Shown here: piece after piece, positions 53,502 through 61,914 of the stretch
Numbering within the stretch: the first letter of the stretch is position 1
How the letters are laid out: every line of letters begins with the position of its first letter
DNA from: Tenacibaculum larymnensis
GTDB lineage: Bacteria > Bacteroidota > Bacteroidia > Flavobacteriales > Flavobacteriaceae
Direction of reading: 5' to 3'
Length of the DNA: 64,000 nucleotides
Assembly: GCF_028829235.1 (NCBI RefSeq)
Contig: NZ_JAIWJY010000001.1
Location: 186,001-250,000, forward strand
Translations under genes and position numbers: made by a program
Notes under the pieces: generated by a model
What the model saw: the letters and a program-made list of their open reading frames with translations, nothing else
The model's database searches: none
Told to the model about the DNA's origin: nothing

Positions 53502-55124
53502 TTACTTTCTTCCGTTTACCATTCTATCAGCCATTCTAACTGCATTGTATGCATTTACAACACGTCCTGATACTGATAATTCTGAGAAAGGTACCATCTC
53601 ATCTCTGGTTCCTGGTTTAACAACCTCTAAATCTATCTTAGTTCCAGAGTTCATTAAAATATGCTTTACTTGACTTGCCGTTAACTCAGGATAGTAAGAA
53701 CGTACTAATGCTGCAACTCCTGCTGCTGCTGGAGACGCCATAGAAGTTCCACTAATCGATTCATATGTATTATCTGGGAATGTAGAATAAATTTTCACCC
53801 CTGGTGCAAATACATCAACATTCTTTTTACCATAATTAGAAAAAGTTGCTGGTAATTCTTCAGTATACTTTGCACTCATTGCTCCGATTGTTAATACGTT
53901 GTCTGTAATTTCATTCTCTAAATCTGGAGTATCATTAGGGAAGGTTTTTTCTACATCAATGTTTTTACCACTATTTCCTGCTGCAATAACAACTAAAACA
54001 TCTTTTGATGCTGCATACTTAATCGCGTCATAAACCCATTCTTTATTAGGAGAAAAACCTTTACCAAAACTACCATTTATTACTTTTGCTCCATTATCTA
54101 CTGCATAACGAATACCTAAAGCAACATCTTTATCGTACTCATCTCCATCAGAAACTGAACGTACTGCCATAATTTTAACATTAGCAGCAACCCCATTCAT
54201 ACCTTTTCCGTTATTACGAGTAGCACCTACAATTCCTGATACATGAGAACCGTGTGCTTCATCTTTCACAGTATGACCTGTATTACCGTTTCCGTAACCT
54301 GGTTTGTCATTAATATCATAAGCATCGTCTCCAACTACTGTACGGTAATCTATTTTTAAGTTATCTCCTTTTATTGTTTTCTTAGCTTTATCTAGTAAAC
54401 TTGTTATCTCTTTTTTAGCTTTCGATAAAGATAGTCCAAAACCATTCATTCTTTTAGCTGTTTCTATAGCTAAAAGTAAATTAGAGTTAGAAGTATTAAT
54501 TGCTTCAATTTCTTCAATAGTGTAATCAGGTTTATTAAAATATTTCGTTAACTCTTCATCTGACTTACTAACTGCTGCTAAGATCTGACTATAACGTTGT
54601 TCATTAGATTTTGCCTCCTTAATTTTTTCTGCTTGATACGCTTTTGCTTCTGCTAGGGTTTTCGTATCTGCTATAGAAGGTCTCATCAAAATACGCTCAT
54701 ACTCTAAATGCTCTTTGTAAGCATCTCCTAAGAAATTCCACCCGTTGATATCATCAACATAACCATTTTTATCATTATCAATTCCGTCTCCAGCTATTTC
54801 TTTAGTATTTACCCAAGCTACATCAACTAAGTCTTCATGTTTTAAATCAGTACCCGAATCAACAATTCCTACTACCACTTGGACGCTCTTTTTTCCTTTT
54901 AAGAACTCATACGCTTTATTTACACTCATTCCTGGAATTGTATCTGTAGCCAAGTCTAAATGTTGCCAGTTTTCTTTCTCATAGTCTGTCAATTCAGCTT
55001 TTTTTGCTGGAATATTCACTACGGTATTACTACCTGCTGGCACAGGGATTTTGCTTATTGTCTTACAGCTAGCTAAGGTAACCACTGCAATTGCCGAATA
55101 AAATACGGGCTTTAAAACTCTCAT
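53502..55124 (-). CDS. S8-family (subtilisin-like) serine protease lipoprotein
   Basis: A 540-residue lipoprotein (VTLASC, Cys20) with the subtilase triad Asp89 (GIVDSGTDLKHEDL), His291 (HGSHVSGIVG) and Ser461 (SGTSMASPAAAGVAA), plus oxyanion Asn384 (AAGNSG). About 200 residues separate Asp and His, far more than in subtilisin, because of a charged, mainly helical insert (about 130-255). No pro-domain or sorting domain is evident. It lies 10 nt after the MBL-fold gene in one operon. A relic with a matching C-terminus occurs at 56037-56099. Confidence 0.93.
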   Translation of the reverse strand: MRVLKPVFYSAIAVVTLASCKTISKIPVPAGSNTVVNIPAKKAELTDYEKENWQHLDLATDTIPGMSVNKAYEFLKGKKSVQVVVGIVDSGTDLKHEDLVDVAWVNTKEIAGDGIDNDKNGYVDDINGWNFLGDAYKEHLEYERILMRPSIADTKTLAEAKAYQAEKIKEAKSNEQRYSQILAAVSKSDEELTKYFNKPDYTIEEIEAINTSNSNLLLAIETAKRMNGFGLSLSKAKKEITSLLDKAKKTIKGDNLKIDYRTVVGDDAYDINDKPGYGNGNTGHTVKDEAHGSHVSGIVGATRNNGKGMNGVAANVKIMAVRSVSDGDEYDKDVALGIRYAVDNGAKVINGSFGKGFSPNKEWVYDAIKYAASKDVLVVIAAGNSGKNIDVEKTFPNDTPDLENEITDNVLTIGAMSAKYTEELPATFSNYGKKNVDVFAPGVKIYSTFPDNTYESISGTSMASPAAAGVAALVRSYYPELTASQVKHILMNSGTKIDLEVVKPGTRDEMVPFSELSVSGRVVNAYNAVRMADRMVNGRK

Positions 55125-55134
55125 AATCTCTATC

Positions 55135-55980
55135 TTAATTAAAAATATCTGTAAACTTAAATGTTTCCTTTAAACGAACTCCTTTTTCTGTATGCTTTAC
55201 TGTTATTACTTCGTTGTAAGCATCGTGTTCTAAAAACAGGTAAAATTCTTTATCGGCTGCTTCGTTTAAAAAAGCTTCTTTTTCTTTTAAAGTTAATAAA
55301 GGTCGGGTATCATACCCCATTACATACGGTAAAGGAACATGTCCTGCTGTAGGCAATAAATCTGCCATAAACACCAATGTTTTTCCTTGATATTCTATTT
55401 TCGGTAGCATTTGTTTTTCGGTATGTCCATCTTTAAACAGTACATCAAACCCAACATAATCTTTTGCATTTAGATGTAAAAAGTTTAATTGTCCACTTTC
55501 TTCAATGGGTAAGATGTTTTCTTTCAAAAAAGATGCTTTTTCTCTCGCATTTGGGTGTACTGCCCAGTCCCAATGACGTTGGTTACTCCAAAAACGTGCA
55601 TTTTTAAAAGCTGGTTCGTACCCTGTTCTGTCTTTATTCCATTGGATTGCTCCTCCACAATGGTCGAAATGTAGGTGTGTTAAAAACACATCGGTAATAT
55701 CATCTCTATGAAAACCATATTTTGCTAAAGAAGTATCTAATGAAAAATCTCCATATAGATAGTAATATCCAAAAAATTTATCAGACTGTTTATTTCCAAT
55801 TCCCGTATCGATTAGGGTTAATCGATCTCCATCTTCAATCAACATACAACGCATGCCCATTGAGATCATGTTGTTTTCATCGGCTGGATTTGTCTTTTGC
55901 CAAATCGTTTTCGGAACTACGCCAAACATAGCACCTCCGTCTAATTTAAAGTTTCCTGTCTCTATCGGATAAATTCGCAT
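55135..55980 (-). CDS. MBL-fold metallo-hydrolase
   Basis: A 281-residue soluble protein of the metallo-beta-lactamase fold, with the metal site HLHFDHCGG and later ligands in DGHTEKQM and FLEHDA. Closest by pattern to quorum-quenching-lactonase-like and related MBL hydrolases, but the substrate is open. No signal peptide. It is transcribed with the downstream S8 protease. CATCTTTG ends 5 nt before the start, a near match to the short-leader promoter arrangement. Confidence 0.9.
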   Translation of the reverse strand: MRIYPIETGNFKLDGGAMFGVVPKTIWQKTNPADENNMISMGMRCMLIEDGDRLTLIDTGIGNKQSDKFFGYYYLYGDFSLDTSLAKYGFHRDDITDVFLTHLHFDHCGGAIQWNKDRTGYEPAFKNARFWSNQRHWDWAVHPNAREKASFLKENILPIEESGQLNFLHLNAKDYVGFDVLFKDGHTEKQMLPKIEYQGKTLVFMADLLPTAGHVPLPYVMGYDTRPLLTLKEKEAFLNEAADKEFYLFLEHDAYNEVITVKHTEKGVRLKETFKFTDIFN

Positions 55981-56036
55981 AGCTACAAAGATGCAGAATT
56001 TTAGCGAATTATTTTGTTAAGAAAAACAAAAAGTAC

Positions 56037-56099
56037 CTAGTTTCTAGAAATGCTATCTGCCATAATTAAAGCATTGTAAGTATTTAGACTTTCCGAGTG
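56037..56099 (-). pseudogene. Relic of a subtilase C-terminus
   Basis: On the minus strand the frame ending at the TAG at 56037-56039 reads SLNTYNALIMADSISRN, close to the end of the intact S8 protease (NAYNAVRMADRMVNGRK): seven of ten residues match over NxYNAxxMAD, and 27 of 36 aligned bases match. The frame is closed by a stop nine codons upstream of the matching part. This looks like the last piece of a deleted second subtilase gene; the short length keeps the call tentative. Confidence 0.5.
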
Positions 56100-56121
56100 A
56101 TTTTTAAAAAATCATAAAAGG

Positions 56122-56369
56122 TTATCCATCTCTTTTTTCTAATTCTTTCAAAAAATAAGAAGGTTTAATTCCTTTAGCTTTAAAAAATGCTTTAGAAAAT
56201 GATTCAGCGTTATTAAACCCTGCTTCATCTGCAATGGTTCTAATTGTAAATTTCCTGAGAACCTTATCTTCTTTTAATCTATGAACTATATATTCAATTC
56301 TTAAGTTATTTAAATAGTTTGAAAAAGATTCTTTTTTAAAATGATTGATAATTTTTGATAAGTAATTTT
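56122..56369 (-). pseudogene. Out-of-frame AraC-type DNA-binding domain of the TPR regulator
   Basis: One reading frame away from the end of the 492-codon gene, the minus strand encodes NYLSKIINHFKKESFSNYL, RIEYIVHRLKED, IRTIADEAGFNNAESFSKAF and KAKGIKPSYFLKEL up to a TAA at 56122-56124. This is the two-helix-turn-helix AraC domain that should complete the regulator. Removing one A from the A4 run at 56366-56369 would restore a 563-residue protein. The break is either a real mutation or a homopolymer sequencing error. Confidence 0.8.
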
Positions 56370-57814
56370 GTATTCGTATTTAATTCTTTTGCCAAAGAAT
56401 TTAGCGTTATATTTTTTACAACAAACCTATTTTCTCTTTCTAAAGCAGACAGATCATATAGTATTTTATCAACTGTTTCTTTGGGAATATTTAACTTTAT
56501 ATCCGTGGTTTTAGTCCTTTCAATTGCTTCTGTACTTTTTGTAGTTTTAAGAATTTCTTCAAATCTAGTTTTGTATGTTTTTCTTTTTTTGTACTGAAAA
56601 TATAAGAGTGTTAATAAAACTACACAAAAAACAGATATAGTAAAAATTAGCTTTCTAGAGCCAGAGTATTTTTTTTCTAACTTTTTTATTATAATCTCTT
56701 TTTCTTCTTTTAATTTAGGAATATCATACTCCTTTAATATTTTTTTATTTATGTAATTATATTTATTGTAATTAATACTATCATAGTAGATTAGTTTATT
56801 AACATATAATAATTGTTTTTTCAAGTCCTTTTTTTCTTTATAAAAATCAACCAAAAACTCATAAGCATATCTACTATCAGAAGGTATATTTTTATTTTTT
56901 TGAAAAATAGAATCTACTTCTTTAAAGTATTTAACAGCTAATATTTTATTTCCAATTTTTTGATAACATTTTCCTAAATAAAAGCAAGCATAAGAATAGT
57001 CAGATAATTTTTCATTTTCTTTTAAAAAAGAGACGTGTTTTTTTATACTATCTATAGCTATGTGATATTTTTTAGCATGATAATTAACAATTCCTTGATT
57101 AATTGAAAAGTGATGATATTTGTCTATAAAGTTGTTTTTTAGTGACTTCTTAACCCCCAATTCATTGTAGAAAGTAGCAGAATCTAAATCTTTCTTCTCA
57201 GAAAACACATTAGATATAGCCATTATGGTAGTTAAATAATAGCTACCATCTAACGATTTATTTTTCTTTTTTATATAGTTAATATTTTCTACATAAATTT
57301 TCAATGCCTCGTCATACTCCTTTAAATTTCTCTTAATTGTACCAATACTGTAATTAGTACTCATAATTAAATCTGTATTTCCTTGTTTTTTAGCACAATT
57401 ATTAGCTTTTAAATAATTATCTAATGCTTTTTTAAAATCTCCTTTAACAAAATAAAAATTTGCTTTTGAATGATATGCATACCCTGGATAATATTTATTT
57501 CCATTATTTTTTGTTAATGAAACAATACTATCTAAATAAATTAAAGAGCTAGCATCATTATATAACTCTGACAAAACCCAATAACCTCCAGCAATTCTCT
57601 GTTTGTGTTTTTCTCTTTTAGCTACCTTTAAGAAAGCTTTTATATACCTAATTTTATCTTCTTTGTTCTCACTTTTTTCAGAATAAGAGAATAATTCTTC
57701 CATTGTTTTGTCTGAAAGCGTATCAACTTTACTTTGCCCAAAAGAGCTTATAAACAAAAACAAAAAAAAGAATAATGCTGTCTGTTTTTTATATGTCTCT
57801 GATTTATTTTTCAT
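56336..57814 (-). CDS. TPR/transmembrane AraC-type regulator, truncated by frameshift
   Basis: The open frame gives 492 residues: an N-terminal hydrophobic signal or anchor (about 12-26), TPR repeats (for example YPGYAYHSKANFYFVKGDFKKALDNY and DYSYACFYLGKCYQKIGNKILA), a membrane helix at about 390-412, a cytoplasmic linker and the first part of an AraC domain (LNSLAKELNTNT), after which it shifts frame and stops. The family joins a periplasmic TPR sensor to a cytoplasmic AraC DNA-binding domain. As sequenced, the product lacks its DNA-binding domain and is probably inactive as a regulator. A TACATTTG box lies about 70 nt upstream. Confidence 0.8.
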   Translation of the reverse strand: MKNKSETYKKQTALFFFLFLFISSFGQSKVDTLSDKTMEELFSYSEKSENKEDKIRYIKAFLKVAKREKHKQRIAGGYWVLSELYNDASSLIYLDSIVSLTKNNGNKYYPGYAYHSKANFYFVKGDFKKALDNYLKANNCAKKQGNTDLIMSTNYSIGTIKRNLKEYDEALKIYVENINYIKKKNKSLDGSYYLTTIMAISNVFSEKKDLDSATFYNELGVKKSLKNNFIDKYHHFSINQGIVNYHAKKYHIAIDSIKKHVSFLKENEKLSDYSYACFYLGKCYQKIGNKILAVKYFKEVDSIFQKNKNIPSDSRYAYEFLVDFYKEKKDLKKQLLYVNKLIYYDSINYNKYNYINKKILKEYDIPKLKEEKEIIIKKLEKKYSGSRKLIFTISVFCVVLLTLLYFQYKKRKTYKTRFEEILKTTKSTEAIERTKTTDIKLNIPKETVDKILYDLSALERENRFVVKNITLNSLAKELNTNTKLLIKNYQSF

Positions 57815-58027
57815 TCCTCTACTAATTTCCTTTTACTTTTTTCACTAAAAAAACCATTCAATGTTTTTTTAAATTTTACAAAGGCAAATGTAATAGCAGA
57901 CAAGGCAAATACGGATATATACCTAGAGATATTAATCTATATTTATAAATAACTACCTTTTTCATATCATTTAAATAAGAATATTACAACTTATGGCAAC
58001 AACAAATGCCTCAAATAGAATTAAACA
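57815..58027. other. Intergenic region with promoter and tandem direct repeat
   Basis: Between the TPR regulator and the tRNA terminator I see no gene. On the minus strand there is a -7 box TACATTTG (57885-57892). The sequence AAGGCAAAT occurs twice in the same orientation (57881-57889 and 57902-57910), 21 bp apart; the box overlaps the copy nearer the gene. Confidence 0.4.
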
Positions 58028-58058
58028 AAAAAGCTCAGCAATAATTGCTGAGCTTTTT
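58028..58058 (-). terminator. Terminator of the tRNA-Cys transcript
   Basis: Arms AAAAAGCTCAGCAAT (58028-58042) and ATTGCTGAGCTTTTT (58044-58058) form a 15-bp near-perfect palindrome that starts 1 base after the tRNA 3' end. Confidence 0.88.
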
Positions 58059-58059
58059 G

Positions 58060-58130
58060 AGGTGTCGAGCGGATTCGAACCGCTGTAGATGGTGTTGCAG
58101 ACCACTGCCTAGCCACTCGGCCACGACACC
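58060..58130 (-). tRNA. tRNA-Cys (GCA)
   Basis: The 71-nt cloverleaf has acceptor arms GGTGTCG/CGACACC, a D-arm GGCCGAGTGGCTAGGC, an anticodon loop CTGCAAC with anticodon GCA, and a T-arm GCGGTTCGAATCCGC. The discriminator base is U73, the identity element expected for tRNA-Cys. The 3' CCA is not encoded and must be added by CCA transferase. It is followed at once by a terminator. Confidence 0.96.
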
Positions 58131-58185
58131 TTATATTGATAAGGACTGCAAATTTACAGCTTTTATCTTTTTTTGCAAGCTTTTT

Positions 58186-58548
58186 TTACTTTTTACGCAC
58201 ATCTGATAAAACAATTGCTACCTCAGCAACATTTCCGCCAATTGGTGGGTTAATTTTTGCTACGATAACTTCCGCTTTATCAACCAGTTGTATTTCTTTA
58301 AAAATTCTATCTAAAATTCGTTGAGCAACATGCTCTAGTAATTTAGAACGAATCGCCATTTCTTCTTTTACAATTTGATTCAAATGCACATAATCTACTG
58401 TATCAACCAAATCATCACTTTGTGCTGATTTTTGTAAATCGGCTTTTACTTCGATATCAACTCTATACTCCGAACCTATTCTTGCTTCTTCATCTAAGCA
58501 TCCGTGATTTGTAAAAACACGAATGTCGTTTACACGTATAATTCCCAT
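58186..58548 (-). CDS. folB: Dihydroneopterin aldolase
   Basis: Splits dihydroneopterin to 6-hydroxymethyl-dihydropterin in folate synthesis. The 120-residue protein has NDIRVFTNHGCLDEEARIGSEYRVDI, with the conserved HGC region, DTVDYVHLNQIV, and the C-terminal ligand EVIVAKINPPIGGN. Length is normal. Its -7 box TATTTTTG ends 4 nt before the ATG, so the transcript is predicted to be leaderless. The tRNA-Cys gene lies downstream on the same strand. Confidence 0.95.
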   Translation of the reverse strand: MGIIRVNDIRVFTNHGCLDEEARIGSEYRVDIEVKADLQKSAQSDDLVDTVDYVHLNQIVKEEMAIRSKLLEHVAQRILDRIFKEIQLVDKAEVIVAKINPPIGGNVAEVAIVLSDVRKK

Positions 58549-58552
58549 GCCG

Positions 58553-58560
58553 CAAAAATA
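58553..58560 (-). promoter_or_regulatory. -7 promoter box of folB, 4 nt from the start codon
   Basis: TATTTTTG on the minus strand matches TAnnTTTG; CGGC separates it from the ATG at 58548. Confidence 0.6.
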
Positions 58561-58681
58561 GCAATGTTTACTTATTTAAAAGCATTCTTCGTGTTTTTTC
58601 AATAATCGTAAAAGACCTTAACAATATTATTCATTTCTTAAAATAATAAGATTTCTCACTTCGTTCGAAATAACGTGTCTA

Positions 58682-58894
58682 TTAATTCGTAAAGAAATCG
58701 AATATGTTGCTTAAAGCACTTGTTCTCGCTTTGTAAAACTCAGTATAACTACATCTTTTACATGTTACACTCGTAAACTTTTTGTTTTGTACATCAAAAA
58801 TTTTAGACAATGTCCCTCCAGTAGCCCTCATTTCAGCTACTTCATAGGTTTTATTATTACATTTCGGACAGGTATAATTTAATGGCTTACTCAT
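58682..58894 (-). CDS. Small zinc-ribbon protein
   Basis: A 70-residue protein with a zinc ribbon made of CPKC (near residue 9) and CKRC (near residue 45) and a basic linker (KIFDVQNKKFTSVT). It resembles the zinc-ribbon nucleic-acid-binding proteins of unknown role that occur widely in bacteria. Its spacing to the BNR-repeat gene upstream is 53 nt on the same strand. Function unknown. Confidence 0.85.
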   Translation of the reverse strand: MSKPLNYTCPKCNNKTYEVAEMRATGGTLSKIFDVQNKKFTSVTCKRCSYTEFYKARTSALSNIFDFFTN

Positions 58895-58947
58895 AAATAC
58901 TTTTAGTTTTTATTTATAAGAGTCGAAAAATTAAAAAATGTTACAAA

Positions 58948-61773
58948 CTACTTTATTTCAAATGTTTGATTCAACTCACCCATCGTTACTTTATACTTTC
59001 CTTTTGGCAAATAGTATTTATCGTTCTTTGCTTTTTTTACCTCAGCATCTTTGTGTTTCTTTAAGTACTTTTTTCTTCCTTTTTCAGAAAAAGAAACATC
59101 ATATATTACTTCATTAAATCCTTTTGTTGCATTCGTTTTTATAGTGTTTACCAAAACTTTATCTGAATATACTTCTAATACAACTTCTTTATCTGCATTT
59201 ACATAAAACGGAATTGTAATTTTTGGTGTATTTGGTTCTAACCATTTACTCCAAGAACTACCCCAAGATTTTCTTTTCTTAATATCCTTAATACTGAAAA
59301 CAGCCTCTTTATTATCAAACTCTTGTAAAGAAGTAATATTTGCTTTGTACAAACTACGCCCATGTGTTCCTACTAATAAATGTTTTGCTTTAGGTTGAAT
59401 TACTAAATCGTGAACTGCAACATTTGGTAATCCGTTGCTAAAAGCCTCCCATGTTGAACCTTGATTAAAAGAAACATACAATCCGTTATCAGTTCCTAAG
59501 TATAGAACATTTTCTTTTTTAGGATCTTCCTTAATCACATTTACCGCAGAAGTTGGAATATTATTACTGATGTTTTTCCATGTTTTTCCATAATCATCAG
59601 AAACGTATACATACGGAGTAAAATCGTCAAAACGGTATCCGTTTAACGTAACATACACACGTTCTTTTTTATATTTTGAAGCTATTACACGACTTACCCA
59701 TAAATTTTGTGGAAAAGAGTTTGAAATCTTCTCCCAACTTCCTCCTCCGTTTTTTGTCACCTGTACCAATCCATCATCAGAACCTACATAGATTAGTCCA
59801 AATTGAAATGGGCTTTCAGAAATGGTGGTTAAAGTTCCGTAAGCTACGTTTCCTTCCTTTTCTCCTTTGGTTAAATCTCCTGAGATTTCTTCCCAATCAT
59901 CACCTTTATTTAGTGAACGGTGTAACTTATTCCCTCCTAAATACAGGATATCTTGATTGTGTTTTGATAACTGAATAGGAGTTTGCCAATTGAATCGATA
60001 TGCTGGTTTATCTTTTTCTGGTTTTGGTTGAATATAAGTTTGTTTTTCTGTAGCTCTATCTATTCGATAATAGTTTCCAAATTGATATCCTGCATATACA
60101 ATATTTGGATTTCTATCATCAACGGCAACTTGCATACCGTCACCTCCCATTAAACTTTCATAAGGATTCTTCCCTGTTTGATACCATCTTTTATCAATTT
60201 TTGCATTGTGGTTTCCTACCCAAACACCATTATCTTGCATTCCTCCATACACCTTATAATTTTCTTGGTTATCCGCATATACGGTATAAAACTGCCCAAC
60301 TGCTGGCTGATTTAATTTAATCCAGCTTTCACCATCATCATAAGAAATATTCAACCCACCATCATTTCCATCAATTAAGTGCCCTTGTTTTTTAGGGTTT
60401 ACCCATAATGCTTGATGATCGGCATGTACATTTTCTTTACTAATAGATGTAAATGTTTTTCCTCCATCTTTCGACTTTAAAATTGGAACTCCTAATACAT
60501 AGATTCCATTTTGGTCTTGCGGATCAACACGAATTTCCCCAAAATAATACCCATATGAATAGTATAAATCATCTAAATAACCCTCATGTGTTTTTTTCCA
60601 AGTTCTTCCTCCATCAGTAGTTTTAAAAACCTCCGCTCCTATTACTGGAGTATCGAATAATGCAGCATTAGCATCTTTTAAGTAACCAACCAAATCACTT
60701 GGTCTTATTTCTCCTGGGCTTGAGCGAATGATTTGTTTAATATTTTCTGCACGATATTTCTCCTGAAGACCATTCATTTTGATATATGAATTCAATTTTT
60801 TGGCTTTCATATTTAAAAGCTCATCAGTTGAAACTGATGCAAGTTCTTCTTTTGTCAGAGCACCAGATCCTTTTGCACTTTTAGTAGAGTCTTTTTTTCT
60901 TCGAAATTGATTATCATGAAAAGCGTATACTGTGTTTTCGTCATATACGGCTAATCCTATTCTACCAACTCCTTTTCCATTTGGAAAACCATTATTATCA
61001 GAAATTTTAGTCCAAGTATTTCCCGCATCTGTTGATTTATAAATTGCAGAATTTTTCCCATCTCCATCAAAATTCCATGCTTTACGTTCACGTTCCCAAG
61101 CAGCAGCATATAAAATATTGAAGTTGTTTGGTACTGGTTGAATATCTATAATCCCTGTGTTTTCATTAATAAACAAAGTTTTTGTCCATGTTTTTCCTCC
61201 ATCAGTGGTTTTAAAAACTCCTCTTTCTTTGTTTGATGAGTATAAATGACCAATAGATCCAACAATTACCTCATCAGGATTGTTTGGATTAATTAAAATA
61301 CGACCTATGTGATGTGAATCTAGTAGCCCTACATTTTTCCAATTTTTACCTTTATCGGTAGATTTTAAAATTCCAATTCCGGCATATGACGAACGAGAAG
61401 AATTATTTTCTCCTGTACCTACCCAAATTGTCCCATTTTTCCAATCTACAGCAATATCACCCACGTTTTGTGTTGGAGAATTATCTAAAACTGGAGTAAA
61501 AGTAGTTCCGTTATTATTGGTATGCCATACTCCTCCTGAAGCATATCCTACATAAAACTCTGTAGTATTTTCTGGATTTACATCAATATCTACCACACGC
61601 CCACTCATAACTGTAGGTCCAATGTTTTTAAACGGTATATTTTTTACGGTGGAGTTTTTTATTAAAGCTTTCTTTTGTTGTAAAGCTTGCTGTATTTTTT
61701 CTGCTGATGTAGGCTGCTGTGCAACTACTGTAAACGGAAATAAAACTATAAAAACTTTGGCTAAAATTCTCAT
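58948..61773 (-). CDS. Secreted BNR/sortilin-like beta-propeller protein
   Basis: A 941-residue exported protein (signal peptide about 1-18, ending TVVAQQ). It is built from many Asp-box (BNR) repeats of the form SxDxGxTW, for example STDKGKNW, TTDGGKTW, STDAGNTW, KDGGKTF, YDDGESW, SDDYGKTW and FNQGSTW, spaced as in ten-bladed VPS10/sortilin propellers. A charged helical insert of about 80 residues lies near 300-380. There is no type IX sorting domain, so it is probably periplasmic or surface-bound. Such proteins are annotated as glycosyl hydrolases or sortilin-like, but no catalytic residues are assignable here. Confidence 0.87.
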   Translation of the reverse strand: MRILAKVFIVLFPFTVVAQQPTSAEKIQQALQQKKALIKNSTVKNIPFKNIGPTVMSGRVVDIDVNPENTTEFYVGYASGGVWHTNNNGTTFTPVLDNSPTQNVGDIAVDWKNGTIWVGTGENNSSRSSYAGIGILKSTDKGKNWKNVGLLDSHHIGRILINPNNPDEVIVGSIGHLYSSNKERGVFKTTDGGKTWTKTLFINENTGIIDIQPVPNNFNILYAAAWERERKAWNFDGDGKNSAIYKSTDAGNTWTKISDNNGFPNGKGVGRIGLAVYDENTVYAFHDNQFRRKKDSTKSAKGSGALTKEELASVSTDELLNMKAKKLNSYIKMNGLQEKYRAENIKQIIRSSPGEIRPSDLVGYLKDANAALFDTPVIGAEVFKTTDGGRTWKKTHEGYLDDLYYSYGYYFGEIRVDPQDQNGIYVLGVPILKSKDGGKTFTSISKENVHADHQALWVNPKKQGHLIDGNDGGLNISYDDGESWIKLNQPAVGQFYTVYADNQENYKVYGGMQDNGVWVGNHNAKIDKRWYQTGKNPYESLMGGDGMQVAVDDRNPNIVYAGYQFGNYYRIDRATEKQTYIQPKPEKDKPAYRFNWQTPIQLSKHNQDILYLGGNKLHRSLNKGDDWEEISGDLTKGEKEGNVAYGTLTTISESPFQFGLIYVGSDDGLVQVTKNGGGSWEKISNSFPQNLWVSRVIASKYKKERVYVTLNGYRFDDFTPYVYVSDDYGKTWKNISNNIPTSAVNVIKEDPKKENVLYLGTDNGLYVSFNQGSTWEAFSNGLPNVAVHDLVIQPKAKHLLVGTHGRSLYKANITSLQEFDNKEAVFSIKDIKKRKSWGSSWSKWLEPNTPKITIPFYVNADKEVVLEVYSDKVLVNTIKTNATKGFNEVIYDVSFSEKGRKKYLKKHKDAEVKKAKNDKYYLPKGKYKVTMGELNQTFEIK

Positions 61774-61864
61774 TATAATTTGGTTTAGAAGAAGTGAAAA
61801 TACAGTAAGCTAATAGTATTTCAAAAAAATTAACAGAATATTGAGAGACTTCTTTTTGAAGCTC

Positions 61865-61891
61865 TTGTCAAACAAAAAATTATTAGCTTTG
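61865..61891 (+). promoter_or_regulatory. Promoter of the rimK-like operon
   Basis: TTG (61865-61867), a 16-nt spacer and TAGCTTTG (61884-61891). The leader to the ATG at 61915 would be about 18-20 nt. Confidence 0.5.
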
Positions 61892-61914
61892 TTTAACCTC
61901 AAAATTTTTAGGCT

